Shown piece by piece: positions 35,754 through 43,929 of a stretch of DNA of 64,000 bases. Source of the DNA: UBA5336 sp964492485 (GTDB lineage Bacteria; Pseudomonadota; Alphaproteobacteria; Caulobacterales; Hyphomonadaceae). Location: assembly GCA_964492485.1 (NCBI GenBank), contig CAZBKM010000004.1:1-64000 (forward strand), written 5' to 3'. Below the pieces are notes generated by a model. The model searched no databases. It worked only from the letters and a program-made list of their open reading frames with translations, and was not told the DNA's origin. Position 1 is the stretch's first letter, and every line of letters starts with the position of its first letter. The translations under genes and the position numbers were made by a program.

Positions 35754-35775
35754 GTGCCAGAGGAGTGCCAGAGGA
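35754..35775 (+). repeat. Tandem 11-bp duplication at the GntR ribosome-binding site
   Basis: GTGCCAGAGGA occurs twice in a row (35754-35764 and 35765-35775). Each unit carries AGAGGA. The second copy provides the AGGAG 5 bases before the TTG taken as start. Confidence 0.8.
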
Positions 35776-35781
35776 GTGGAT

Positions 35782-36459
35782 TTGACCGAACAGACCGAGA
35801 CGGACGCACGCGCAGCCCGGACGCGCATGCCCGCGACCGACATTGCCAACGCGTTGCTGGAATTGATTGTGGCCCAGGTCTATCAACCGGGCGAAAGGGT
35901 CATCGAACAGGACGTCGCCGACCGGTTCGGCGTCAGCCGTGGGCCAGTGCGGGAAGCGCTTCGGATCCTGGCCGCAAAGGGCGTTCTCAAGATCGAACCC
36001 CAGCGCGGCGCGTCGGTGGTCCGCTTCAGCGACGAAGAAGCGCGCGACGCGATCGATATAAGTGCCGTCATATTCGGTCTCGCGGCCCGCAGGGCGGCCG
36101 AGCGTGCCTCACCCGACGATCAGGCCGCGATCAAGGCGGAAGCGGACCGGCTGACGCAGCTTGCGGCTGGGGACACGCTCCCGAAGGACTACTTCCTGGC
36201 GACCCTCGTGGCGGGGCGCGTGCTCCTGGCAGCGACGAAGAGCGAGAGACTGCAGAACGAGCTTCAGGAATCGCGAGCAGGGCCTGCAAACATCTTCGGG
36301 CCGCTGGGGTTCACCACCCGGGCGCTTCGCCGGCGGTCGGCGAACAACTGGCAACTGCTCGCACGCGCCATCGCCGAGGGCGACGGGCGAAAGGCAGAGC
36401 GGATCGCGATCAACCTCTACACCGATGCAACCGAAGCGGCCCGCGCCGTCACGCTATAG
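35782..36459 (+). CDS. GntR-family transcriptional regulator A
   Basis: About 225 residues. TTG 35782 is preferred (AGGAG 5 bases upstream); GTG 35776 or ATG 35827 are alternatives. The winged helix is at about 20-85: YQPGERVIEQDVADRFGVSR then GPVREALRILAAKGVLKIEP. The C-terminal domain is helical and FadR/FCD-like but without the usual metal-binding histidines. It shares long blocks with the second GntR at 43276-43929 (FGVSRGPVREALR, FGPLGFTT), so they are paralogues. It probably senses a pathway compound and binds the ATTGTNNACAAT sites. Confidence 0.85.
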   Translation: MTEQTETDARAARTRMPATDIANALLELIVAQVYQPGERVIEQDVADRFGVSRGPVREALRILAAKGVLKIEPQRGASVVRFSDEEARDAIDISAVIFGLAARRAAERASPDDQAAIKAEADRLTQLAAGDTLPKDYFLATLVAGRVLLAATKSERLQNELQESRAGPANIFGPLGFTTRALRRRSANNWQLLARAIAEGDGRKAERIAINLYTDATEAARAVTL

Positions 36460-36461
36460 CG

Positions 36462-36486
36462 CCGAAGCGGGTGCAGTAGGCTTCGG
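36462..36486. terminator. Hairpin between the convergent GntR and PhoD genes
   Basis: CCGAAGC (36462-36468) and GCTTCGG (36480-36486) pair around an 11-base loop, directly after the GntR stop. There is no T-run, so the terminator role is tentative. Confidence 0.4.
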
Positions 36487-36567
36487 TGCACGGACAGGAC
36501 ACGAACGGGACGCCTCGCCTGGAATGGGCGGCGGGACGTCCCCGATGTTCGAGCCCCCCTGACCGCC

Positions 36568-38232
36568 TCATGCCGGTCGGACGATCTCGAAGGTGCGGTC
36601 GGGTTCCAGCGTGTCGATCGCCTCGACGGGGTCGGGCTCGCGCCATGAGAACTGGCGGACAACCATCCTGTCCGGCATTACGTCGATCAGGGTGAAGCCG
36701 TTGCGCTCGTCGGGCGGGGCCGTCTGGTCGAACTCGATCAATCCGGACGGGGTCGGAACGATCCCGCGCGCGAAGCTCGGCCATCCCGCCGTCGAGGATC
36801 CGAGCGGACCTGCCAGGATCGAGTGAACCGGATTTGCCGACAGGTCGAGCTCTCTCGATCGGGTTACGGCGCCGTGGCCGATGGCGTGCAGGTCACCGGA
36901 CATCATCGCCGCCGGACGTCGGGATTGGCCGCTCAGGGCGGCGACAAGGCGCTGATGCTGTTCGAACCATCCCGACTGCCACATGAATTTGCGTCTCCGT
37001 GTGGTCAGTTCCCCGGCGCCGCCCCCATGGGTGCTGACGACGACATCACCTGCGGAACCGGATGGGGCGACCACGTCAGGATACCATTCCCGCCACTTGC
37101 CAGCGCTCCAGCCGATCGGATGCGACGGGATCTGAAGGAAGTGGTGGGTCTCTTCCGCCTGCGTCCGCGCGATCAGCCAATCCTCCACGACGGGGGGGAC
37201 GAGGCCGGCGGCCTGCCCCTTGAGCGTGAGGAACCGGCCGCAGTCGTACAGGGCAGCCTCGAAGAGCCGGCCCGCACGTATGGTTCCGAAGGCTTCGGAA
37301 ACGCCCGGGCCGTTGCCCGGCGCCGAGGCACCGGGAAAGGCCACAGGCCGGGTCGGACTGGGCAGGAATTCCGGATAGTAGAGCCGCTGAACAGCCCGTC
37401 CGGCCCGAAGCATGAAATCGCTCGGCGGGAACGCGACATAGGATTCGAACGCGTCGTCATTTTCGAAATAGTCGTGATCGTCGCCGATGAAGAAGGTCGG
37501 TACGGAACGCAGCCGGGTTCCGTAGAGGTGCGCGATCTGCGGATCGGCCAATCGCTTTATCAACGCCTCGTTCGCACCTCTGGTCATCAGGTCCGACCGA
37601 TCGAAATAGCCGTATTCGTCATAGACCTCCTTCGTGAGCTGGCGGATTTCGGCATTGGGGTGCTCAAGCCACGCTTTCTGGTCCCAGTAGATGTGATCGC
37701 CGTTTGCAACCACGATATCGGGGTCGAAGGAAAGGCCCCGTTCGAGGAGGCGTTGACGCAGAGCCAGAGGCCTGAAGGCCTCAACGCCTCCGACACTCTT
37801 GGCCGTCTCCAGGCCACCGGCACACGTGAAGCTCAGGATCCTGAAACTCCCCACTTCGGCGTCTGGTGGCGGCAGGGTTCGCACCGTCCACGGCGCCGCA
37901 ATTGCCCCTTCAGGCCCCCTGAGGACAAGGTCGCAGGCCCGCCCGGGCGGCAGATCCCTTGCCCTGAAGCGCCAGAACCGACCCTCGGTATCCTGGGCAG
38001 TCGCCTCGGCCTCCCGACCATTGACCAGGAGACGGACATCGGACTTCGGCGTGGCGAAACTGACCTTGAGCAGCAGTTCCGTATCGGACGCGGTTGGCAG
38101 GATATGCGTGACATCCCCACTGTCCCAGTCCGACGGGACCGCCTGGGCCGAGGCCGTCGAGGTGCCAAGGGCGGAACTCGCGAGGCCTGCGGTGCCAAGT
38201 GCCAGAATGTCTCGCCGTGACAGGTCGCTCAT
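36568..38232 (-). CDS. PhoD-like alkaline phosphatase/phosphodiesterase, Tat-exported
   Basis: 554 residues. A twin-arginine signal SRRDILALGTAGLASSALG is at 5-23. Metal-site motifs of the PhoD family are seen: ANGDHIYWDQKAW (Asp179), GDDHDYFENDD and MMSGDLHAIGHG. The family hydrolyses phosphate mono- or diesters with Fe/Ca in the periplasm. Its ATG overlaps the stop of the upstream isomerase gene by 4 bases, so it belongs to the three-gene operon starting at 40048. Its presence in a regulated catabolic cluster suggests a phosphorylated or phosphodiester substrate rather than general phosphate scavenging. Confidence 0.88.
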   Translation of the reverse strand: MSDLSRRDILALGTAGLASSALGTSTASAQAVPSDWDSGDVTHILPTASDTELLLKVSFATPKSDVRLLVNGREAEATAQDTEGRFWRFRARDLPPGRACDLVLRGPEGAIAAPWTVRTLPPPDAEVGSFRILSFTCAGGLETAKSVGGVEAFRPLALRQRLLERGLSFDPDIVVANGDHIYWDQKAWLEHPNAEIRQLTKEVYDEYGYFDRSDLMTRGANEALIKRLADPQIAHLYGTRLRSVPTFFIGDDHDYFENDDAFESYVAFPPSDFMLRAGRAVQRLYYPEFLPSPTRPVAFPGASAPGNGPGVSEAFGTIRAGRLFEAALYDCGRFLTLKGQAAGLVPPVVEDWLIARTQAEETHHFLQIPSHPIGWSAGKWREWYPDVVAPSGSAGDVVVSTHGGGAGELTTRRRKFMWQSGWFEQHQRLVAALSGQSRRPAAMMSGDLHAIGHGAVTRSRELDLSANPVHSILAGPLGSSTAGWPSFARGIVPTPSGLIEFDQTAPPDERNGFTLIDVMPDRMVVRQFSWREPDPVEAIDTLEPDRTFEIVRPA

Positions 38233-38915
38233 GCATCGTCTCCCATGTGTTCGGTAAAGCCCTCAAGGCCGTGCTGGCGCAGTCGCCACACCAACTGGTC
38301 GAAACGGTCCTGGCCGAAAAAGGGTTCGCCGCGAAACACCATCACCGGTGCCCCCCAATGACCGATGTCGGTCTCGCGGCGCTGGTTGTCCTGGACGACA
38401 CGCTCCAGTCGCTCATGGTCGCGATCAACCAGTCTGGAGACGTGTTCAGGATCGACGCCCGCGCGGGCAGCGACGTCATCGAGCTGCCTGCCGGAAGACC
38501 AGTCCTCGACCTCTGGCGACCAGAGCAGCCGGCTCAAATGATGAATGTAGGCGATGCCGGCGCCGAGTTCCTCTGCGGCGGCGATCCGCCATGTCAGATC
38601 CCGCACCCGGGACTGGTCCGCGAGAAGCCGGCCCGTCTGCGCATCGACGGCCACGGGGTCCGGTGTCGGCCAGGCGAGCGGCAGACCCAGAAAGTCGGCC
38701 GTCCGCACGATGTCGAGCTTGAAATATGCCAGCCATAGGGCGCTGCGCGACTCGATCATCTCTGGCATGCGCACGGCATGGGGATAGACAGGGCGCACGC
38801 TGACCTCAGCATTCGATCCTTTGTGGAGCTGGAACAGGCGTGGCGTAACCAGGTACGAATAGGGTGAACGCACCGACCAGTATACCTCCACCCCGAGAGC
38901 GTCCGTCCTGCCCAT
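38229..38915 (-). CDS. DsbA-like kappa-GST family protein (2-hydroxychromene-2-carboxylate isomerase-like)
   Basis: 228 residues with thioredoxin-like fold of the HCCA isomerase class. The N-terminal active-site segment YWSVRSPYSYL has serine where DsbA has the CxxC motif (Ser17), as needed for glutathione use. The C-terminal GAPVMVFRGEPFFGQDRFDQ is a family hallmark. Relatives isomerise aromatic ring-cleavage intermediates or act as glutathione transferases. It shares one base with the esterase stop (TGATG) and overlaps the phosphatase gene by 4 bases. No ring dioxygenase lies near, so the exact reaction is open. Confidence 0.82.
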   Translation of the reverse strand: MGRTDALGVEVYWSVRSPYSYLVTPRLFQLHKGSNAEVSVRPVYPHAVRMPEMIESRSALWLAYFKLDIVRTADFLGLPLAWPTPDPVAVDAQTGRLLADQSRVRDLTWRIAAAEELGAGIAYIHHLSRLLWSPEVEDWSSGRQLDDVAARAGVDPEHVSRLVDRDHERLERVVQDNQRRETDIGHWGAPVMVFRGEPFFGQDRFDQLVWRLRQHGLEGFTEHMGDDA

Positions 38916-40048
38916 CAGGCCGCGCCCTTGAAGTCGAGCCGATCCGCTTGTGTCAGCGCGGCTCCGAGGCCTTTTGCGGACAGGTATGACCGCTCGCCCT
39001 CGACCCCCGCCAGATGCAGCCGGAAGAACGCCGTAAGCATCGCTCGGATCAGATCGTGGTGGCGGGGCAGGCCAGGATAACTGAACGACAGGCCGCGAAG
39101 CGCAGGATCCGGATCGCCGGAAAACGTGAAATGGTTTGCGCCGGCCAGGACAAGGAGATGCTGCTCGACGGTGCTGATCTGCTCGAAGGGGACCAGACGG
39201 GCGGGGGCGTCGAAATCACCGTTCGGCGCGTGATCCTCCGTTCCCGTGATGTGCGCAATCGGCATGAGCATGTTCCGGAACGCCGTTTCGGCCGTTCCGT
39301 AGCCGGGTCGAGGCGGCGATGGGCTCAGCGCGGCTGCCGCTTTGAGGGAGGGCAGCGCCAGAGACTGTCCGAACCCCTCCACGCTCTGGCCAGCCACGAT
39401 CTGGGCCGTTATCGCGCCAAAGGAATGCCCGTACACGCCCGCGCGATCGGGATCGAGCCGGCGCAGGACATCCTCTGCGGCCGTCCGGATCTGCTCCACG
39501 GCGTAGCCCACATCCTGGAAGCGAACCGCCCCATACTGCGGATCCCGCACCGCGCGCGAAATCTGCTGGGCGTCCTCGCGAAACGCATCACGGTCGCTTC
39601 CCAGGTGCTGGAGGTGCAGCGATGCCAGCCCATGGCTGGCCAGGTGACGCCCGAACGTTTCGCCGCTGTCACGGGTCCCGCCGCCGCCATGGGAGTAGAT
39701 CAGGACGGGCGCCGCCTCGTCAGCCTGCGGAAGGTAGGCACGCCACGGAACGTGTCGGCCTGACCTCGCCTCATCAACCCATATGCCCTGCACATCGTCG
39801 ACCGCGAAGGGGCCGGGTCGTGCATGGGGGTCATCATAGCGTGCCGTGGGAAGGTCCTCGGGCAGTTCCGGCAGACTTATCCCCCGCTGCTCGAGCAGGC
39901 GGCGGCGAAGCCGGGACTGCGGTGCCTGGGGGGCTTCCTGGGCAGCGGCGCACCCCATGGCCAATCCCGTGGTCGTGACGCCCAACGCGGCAAGCACCCT
40001 GCGGCGCCGCCAGACGGCGGTCTCAGTCTGATCGGCTGGTTCGCGCAC
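38915..40048 (-). CDS. Exported alpha/beta hydrolase (PAF-acetylhydrolase/dienelactone-hydrolase-like)
   Basis: 377 residues. The start is placed at GTG 40046-40048, because AAGGGGAGGG lies 5 bases upstream; the longer frame begins at a TTG inside that site. The N-terminus carries RRRRVLAALG (Tat-like) and lipobox LAMGC (Cys33), so it is probably a Tat-exported lipoprotein. The oxyanion motif HGGGG is at about 120-124, the nucleophile Ser209 in GHSFG, and a probable catalytic His in GANHF. It likely hydrolyses an ester of the imported substrate. It heads the three-gene minus-strand operon. Confidence 0.85.
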   Translation of the reverse strand: MREPADQTETAVWRRRRVLAALGVTTTGLAMGCAAAQEAPQAPQSRLRRRLLEQRGISLPELPEDLPTARYDDPHARPGPFAVDDVQGIWVDEARSGRHVPWRAYLPQADEAAPVLIYSHGGGGTRDSGETFGRHLASHGLASLHLQHLGSDRDAFREDAQQISRAVRDPQYGAVRFQDVGYAVEQIRTAAEDVLRRLDPDRAGVYGHSFGAITAQIVAGQSVEGFGQSLALPSLKAAAALSPSPPRPGYGTAETAFRNMLMPIAHITGTEDHAPNGDFDAPARLVPFEQISTVEQHLLVLAGANHFTFSGDPDPALRGLSFSYPGLPRHHDLIRAMLTAFFRLHLAGVEGERSYLSAKGLGAALTQADRLDFKGAA

Positions 40049-40087
40049 GGGTTCCCTCCCCTTCAAAGTCGACCTATTGCCTGCTTT

Positions 40088-40099
40088 ATTGTCTACAAT
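40088..40099. promoter_or_regulatory. GntR-type operator site 4 (ATTGTCTACAAT)
   Basis: Arms ATTGT and ACAAT are perfect. It lies 40 bases upstream of the esterase start on the minus strand, in the AT-rich divergent promoter region. Confidence 0.7.
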
Positions 40100-40174
40100 T
40101 TATCGCTCAACCGAACAGATCATACAAGGCGAAAAGGACGATTCTTCAGATATGCCGCCTGCGGCTCGAGAAAA

Positions 40175-40186
40175 ATTGTCGACAAT
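40175..40186. promoter_or_regulatory. GntR-type operator site 5 (ATTGTCGACAAT)
   Basis: A perfect 12-bp palindrome, the best copy of the motif. It lies 45 bases upstream of the MFS start on the plus strand, so the two sites in this gap serve the two divergent operons. Confidence 0.75.
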
Positions 40187-40230
40187 CTAGTAATCAATCG
40201 TTACGCCGTTGCGCGATGAAGGAGAGACGT

Positions 40231-41514
40231 TTGGCACGGTCCGCACCCATTCGTGAGACCCGGGCGGGGTCCTATCGCGCGTACGTCGTGGGGATTCTGC
40301 TCGTCGTCTATACGCTCAATTTCCTGGACCGGCAGATCGTCTCGATCCTGGCGGCGCCGATCCAGACGGACCTGGGCCTTTCGGACCTGCAGGTCGGGTT
40401 GATCACCGGTCTGGCCTTTGCGGTGTTCTACAGCGTTCTGGGTCTGCCCCTTGCCTGGCTGGCGGACCGCTTCAATCGGGTCCGGCTCCTCGCCATCGCC
40501 TGCGCCCTCTGGAGTGGCATGACCGCGGTCTGCGGCCTTGCCCAGTCCTTCACGACCCTGTTTCTCGCCCGTGTGGGCGTCGGTGTCGGGGAAGCGGCCT
40601 GCGTGCCGACCTCCCATTCGATCATCAGCGACTATTTCGGGCCGGAGGGACGCGCCAAGGCCCTCGCGATCTTCGCGATGGGCATACCCGTCGGCACCCT
40701 CGCGGGGCTCTGGATCGGGGGCGCCGTTGCCGATGCATACGGCTGGCGCGCTGCGTTTCTGGTGCTCGGCATTCCCGGCCTGCTTCTTGCCCTCCTGACC
40801 TGGCTGACCGTCGCCGAGCCGGCGCGTGCGGCCCATGCACCTCCTGCACCGAAGCTCGGCGCCGCCGTCGGAACACTTCTGAGAACGCCGGCCTACGTCC
40901 GGCTCACCCTGGCGGCCGCCATGGCAAGCGTCGCCGGGTATGGCCTTGTCGCCTTTCTCGGCGTCTTCTTCGTCAGGTCGTATGGCCTGTCCCTTTCCGA
41001 GATCGGGCTCGGCCTGGGCCTCGCAATCGGGATCGGCGGCGCCTTGGGCTCGATCGCGGGGGGCTATTTCCGAACGCTTCTTGGCGGAGCTCGCGGGGCA
41101 CGGCGAGGCGCCGGGGCCGCTCTGGCCGCCGCGACACCTCTCGTCCTGCTGGCGCTCTGGGCACCATCAGCCGTGGCGGCCTTCGCGATCCTCCTGGTCG
41201 TGTCCGCCCTGAATTCCTGCTGGTACGGCCCCGTTTTCTCCGAGGTGCAGGAGCTGGCGGAACCCCGCACGCGCGCCATGGCCGCGGCGGTCTTCAACCT
41301 GATCGTCAATCTGCTCGGCCTCGGACTGGGGCCAAGCCTTGTCGGCGCCCTCAGCGATCTCGCCGGCCGGGGCGGAGCATCGCCTGCCGACGCGCTGCGG
41401 ATCGGGCTCGCGGCGTCCGTCGTCTTCAATCTCCTGGCCGCCGCACTTCTCGTCTCGATCCGGCGCGCTTCATCCGATGACTCCACGAAATCCGAGGACC
41501 AAAGCCATGAGTGA
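40231..41514 (+). CDS. MFS transporter (spinster-like)
   Basis: About 427 residues. TTG 40231 is preferred over the ATG at 40216, since AAGGAG lies 6 bases before the TTG and nothing precedes the ATG. Twelve hydrophobic helices; helix 1 has TLNFLDRQIVSILAAPIQTD and the loop 2-3 motif is GLPLAWLADRFNRVRL. Relatives move organic anions, sugars or aromatic acids through the inner membrane. It is the first gene of an operon with the ThDP enzyme (8-base overlap) and probably imports the product released in the periplasm. Confidence 0.9.
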   Translation: MARSAPIRETRAGSYRAYVVGILLVVYTLNFLDRQIVSILAAPIQTDLGLSDLQVGLITGLAFAVFYSVLGLPLAWLADRFNRVRLLAIACALWSGMTAVCGLAQSFTTLFLARVGVGVGEAACVPTSHSIISDYFGPEGRAKALAIFAMGIPVGTLAGLWIGGAVADAYGWRAAFLVLGIPGLLLALLTWLTVAEPARAAHAPPAPKLGAAVGTLLRTPAYVRLTLAAAMASVAGYGLVAFLGVFFVRSYGLSLSEIGLGLGLAIGIGGALGSIAGGYFRTLLGGARGARRGAGAALAAATPLVLLALWAPSAVAAFAILLVVSALNSCWYGPVFSEVQELAEPRTRAMAAAVFNLIVNLLGLGLGPSLVGALSDLAGRGGASPADALRIGLAASVVFNLLAAALLVSIRRASSDDSTKSEDQSHE

Positions 41515-43093
41515 CACCGATCATCCCTACGCGAACGGGGCGGAAGCCCTTGTGGGCGGCCTGGCCGATGCCGGCGTAGACCTGTGCTTTTCCAATCCCG
41601 GGACCAGCGAGCTGGATCTCGTGGCCGCTCTGGAGAAGGAGACCCGACTCCGCACGGTCCCGGTGACCTTCGAAGGAGTCGCGACAGGCGCAGCGGATGG
41701 CTTTGCGCGGATGTCGGGACGTCCTGCAGCGACCCTGCTGCACCTCGCGCCCGGATTTCACAATGCGTCGGCGAACCTCCACAACGCACGGAAGGCGGCA
41801 AGCCCGATCGTCGCGGTCGTCGGCGACCATGCCCGTGACCATCGGGCCTACGATACGGCACTCAGTGCCGATCTGGAGGCGATTGCGAGCCCCCTGTCGG
41901 TCTGGCTATCCAGGGTGGACGATGCACGCGACGCGCACGCATCGGCCGTCGACGCCACACGTGAGGCGCAACGTTCGAGCGGGACCGCAACGCTTCTGGT
42001 TTCGGCGGAAGCTGCATGGACGGATCTGTCGGCGAACCAGGACCTCGCGACCGCAGGACGGGTACCCGAACCCGATACGGCGCCGGACATCGAAGGGGCG
42101 GCCCGTGCCCTCGCCCAGGCCCGCCAACCCGCGCTGCTCGTTGGCGGGCGCGGTCTGTCCGAGACCGGGCTTGCGGCCTGCGCCCGTCTCTCGCACGCGG
42201 GCATCCGTATCCTGAGCGAACTCTTTCCGGCGCGGCATGCACGTGGCGCAGGTCGCTTCGTTCCAGAGCCACTGCAATACTTCACCGAAGCCGCGCAGTC
42301 CCAGCTCACCGGAACCGACCTTCTCCTCGTGGCAGGAACCCCTGCACCGGCCGGCACGTTTGCCTATCGTGATCGGCCGGCCAGGCCCCTTCCCGAGGGA
42401 TGTGAAGACATGGTTCTCCGCACTGATCCGAGACGGGTCGACCGCGCGTTGGACCAGCTTGCGGACGCGCTCGGCGCACCGAAATCGGCACCAATCGGCG
42501 CCGCCGCACAGGAGCGGCCCGGACAGCCCGCCGGATCGATCACGCTGGAGACCCTGGCGTTATCGCTGCGACGCCATCTGCCCGAAGACGCCATCGTCTC
42601 CGATGACGGCGTCACGGCAAGCGGGTTCGCCTTCTCGGCTTGCGGCGGCGGGCCGAGGCACGACTGGCTCAAGCTGACAGGCGGCGCGCTCGGTCTGGGA
42701 GTCCCACTGGCTATCGGCGCCTCGCTCGCCGAACCCGGCCGCCGCAACGTGTGTCTCACAGGCGACGGCGCGGCCCTCTATACCCTCTCCTCCTTGTGGA
42801 CCCTTGCCCGGGAGGGCCTGGACGTGACGGTCATCGTGATCGCCAACCGGAGCTACGATATCCTCAAATTCGAACTCAGCCGGATGCCGCACATCAATCC
42901 GGGGCCGGGGGTCATGAAGGCTCTGAGCCTCGATCCGCCCCATACCGATTTCGCCGCGATCGCCCGCGGCTTCGGGCTTTCGGCGATGACGTGCGAGACG
43001 GCGGACGACTTCGATCGAGCGCTCGAACGCGCACTTGCCGAAGGCGGGCCGCAAGTCATAGAGGCGGTCACCCGAAGCCCGTTGGCGTCCTGA
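41507..43093 (+). CDS. Thiamine-diphosphate-dependent enzyme (acetolactate synthase/benzoylformate decarboxylase family)
   Basis: 528 residues. The N-terminal PYR domain carries the catalytic Glu56 in PVTFEGVATGAADGFARMSG. A middle domain (about 190-340) is weakly conserved. The C-terminal PP domain has the GDG...N cofactor motif (TGDGAALYTLSSLW, then IANRSYDI). The family decarboxylates or ligates 2-oxo acids. The lack of an IlvH-type partner and the catabolic setting favour a 2-oxo acid decarboxylase or lyase over acetolactate synthase. The start ATG 41507 overlaps the MFS stop by 8 bases. Confidence 0.88.
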   Translation: MSDTDHPYANGAEALVGGLADAGVDLCFSNPGTSELDLVAALEKETRLRTVPVTFEGVATGAADGFARMSGRPAATLLHLAPGFHNASANLHNARKAASPIVAVVGDHARDHRAYDTALSADLEAIASPLSVWLSRVDDARDAHASAVDATREAQRSSGTATLLVSAEAAWTDLSANQDLATAGRVPEPDTAPDIEGAARALAQARQPALLVGGRGLSETGLAACARLSHAGIRILSELFPARHARGAGRFVPEPLQYFTEAAQSQLTGTDLLLVAGTPAPAGTFAYRDRPARPLPEGCEDMVLRTDPRRVDRALDQLADALGAPKSAPIGAAAQERPGQPAGSITLETLALSLRRHLPEDAIVSDDGVTASGFAFSACGGGPRHDWLKLTGGALGLGVPLAIGASLAEPGRRNVCLTGDGAALYTLSSLWTLAREGLDVTVIVIANRSYDILKFELSRMPHINPGPGVMKALSLDPPHTDFAAIARGFGLSAMTCETADDFDRALERALAEGGPQVIEAVTRSPLAS

Positions 43094-43250
43094 CAGTCTT
43101 GATACTGTTCGCAGCCGTCCGGCCAGGCCAGACGCGTCCGCAGACGCCGCCAGTCAGGCCGGCGCGTCTTGTCCGGCTGGCGCGGCACGCCCAGCGCACC
43201 AGGGCGCACCCGTCTTTTCATTGCGTTTTGCAGGCTTTGACGTATACAAC

Positions 43251-43262
43251 TGTGTCAACAAT
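43251..43262. promoter_or_regulatory. GntR-type operator site 6 (TGTGTCAACAAT)
   Basis: On the minus strand it reads ATTGTTGACACA; it matches 10 of 12 consensus positions. It lies 13 bases before the second GntR start and after TTGACG (43237-43242), fitting autoregulation. Confidence 0.55.
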
Positions 43263-43275
43263 CAAGAGCGAATGA

Positions 43276-43929
43276 ATGTCCGGTTCTCCCCGCAGACGGG
43301 TCACGTCAGAAGATATCGCGGCGCAATTGATCCGCCTGATCGATGGGAAAGTCTATCAGCCTGGCGACCGGCTTCGGGAGCAGGAACTGGCGGCTCGCTT
43401 CGGTGTCAGCCGCGGGCCGGTCCGCGAGGCCCTGCGTTCGCTCGAGGCGAAGTCGCTGGTCAAGATCGAACCCATGCGCGGGGCATCGGTCGCCCGGCTC
43501 ACCGACGAGGACGCGCGCGACATGGTCGAGATCAGCGCAGCGCTATTCGCGCTCACCGCGGCGCGGGCGGCCCGTGCATGCCCGGCTGACACCAAACGCC
43601 TCGAGCATGACCTCGCGTCTCTGAAATCCATGGTGGACGACGGATCCAATGCCCGGGATTTCTTCCGCCAGACGCTACGGCTTGGCATCTCGACCATGAA
43701 GCTTGCCAACAGCCCGAAACTCTCCGCCCATCTGAGCGACGCGCGCATCGGGGCACCAGACATGTTCGGCCCCCTCGGTTTCACCACGGAGGGACTGCGC
43801 AGGACCGCTGTCGCCAAGTGGGAGCGCCTGGTCGATGCGATCAAAGCGGGAGACCCCGACAGCGCCAGCCGGCTTGCCTGGGAAGTTCATATCGACGCCC
43901 TGCAAGCCGCACTCGAGATCGTCGGCTGA
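43276..43929 (+). CDS. GntR-family transcriptional regulator B
   Basis: 217 residues from ATG 43276. The winged helix covers about 12-75 (YQPGDRLREQELAARFGVSR, GPVREALRSLEAKSLVKIEP). The helical C-terminal domain resembles regulator A at 35782-36459 over its length, including MFGPLGFTTEGLRR. The recognition helix FGVSRGPVREALR is identical in both, so they probably read the same DNA motif while sensing different or related ligands. It sits after the ThDP enzyme and converges on the M28-like gene. Confidence 0.88.
   Translation: MSGSPRRRVTSEDIAAQLIRLIDGKVYQPGDRLREQELAARFGVSRGPVREALRSLEAKSLVKIEPMRGASVARLTDEDARDMVEISAALFALTAARAARACPADTKRLEHDLASLKSMVDDGSNARDFFRQTLRLGISTMKLANSPKLSAHLSDARIGAPDMFGPLGFTTEGLRRTAVAKWERLVDAIKAGDPDSASRLAWEVHIDALQAALEIVG

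Noticed and set aside
36823..38220. A 465-codon plus-strand frame opposite the PhoD-like gene
   Set aside because: No ribosome site or domain, while the minus strand has a Tat signal and phosphatase motifs.
38229..38915. Naphthalene-type aromatic degradation pathway
   Set aside because: The isomerase family fits, but no ring-hydroxylating dioxygenase, extradiol enzyme or hydratase-aldolase is present, and kappa-GST proteins have other roles.
41507..43093. Biosynthetic acetolactate synthase (ilvB)
   Set aside because: No regulatory small subunit gene follows, and the gene overlaps an MFS carrier in a catabolic setting.
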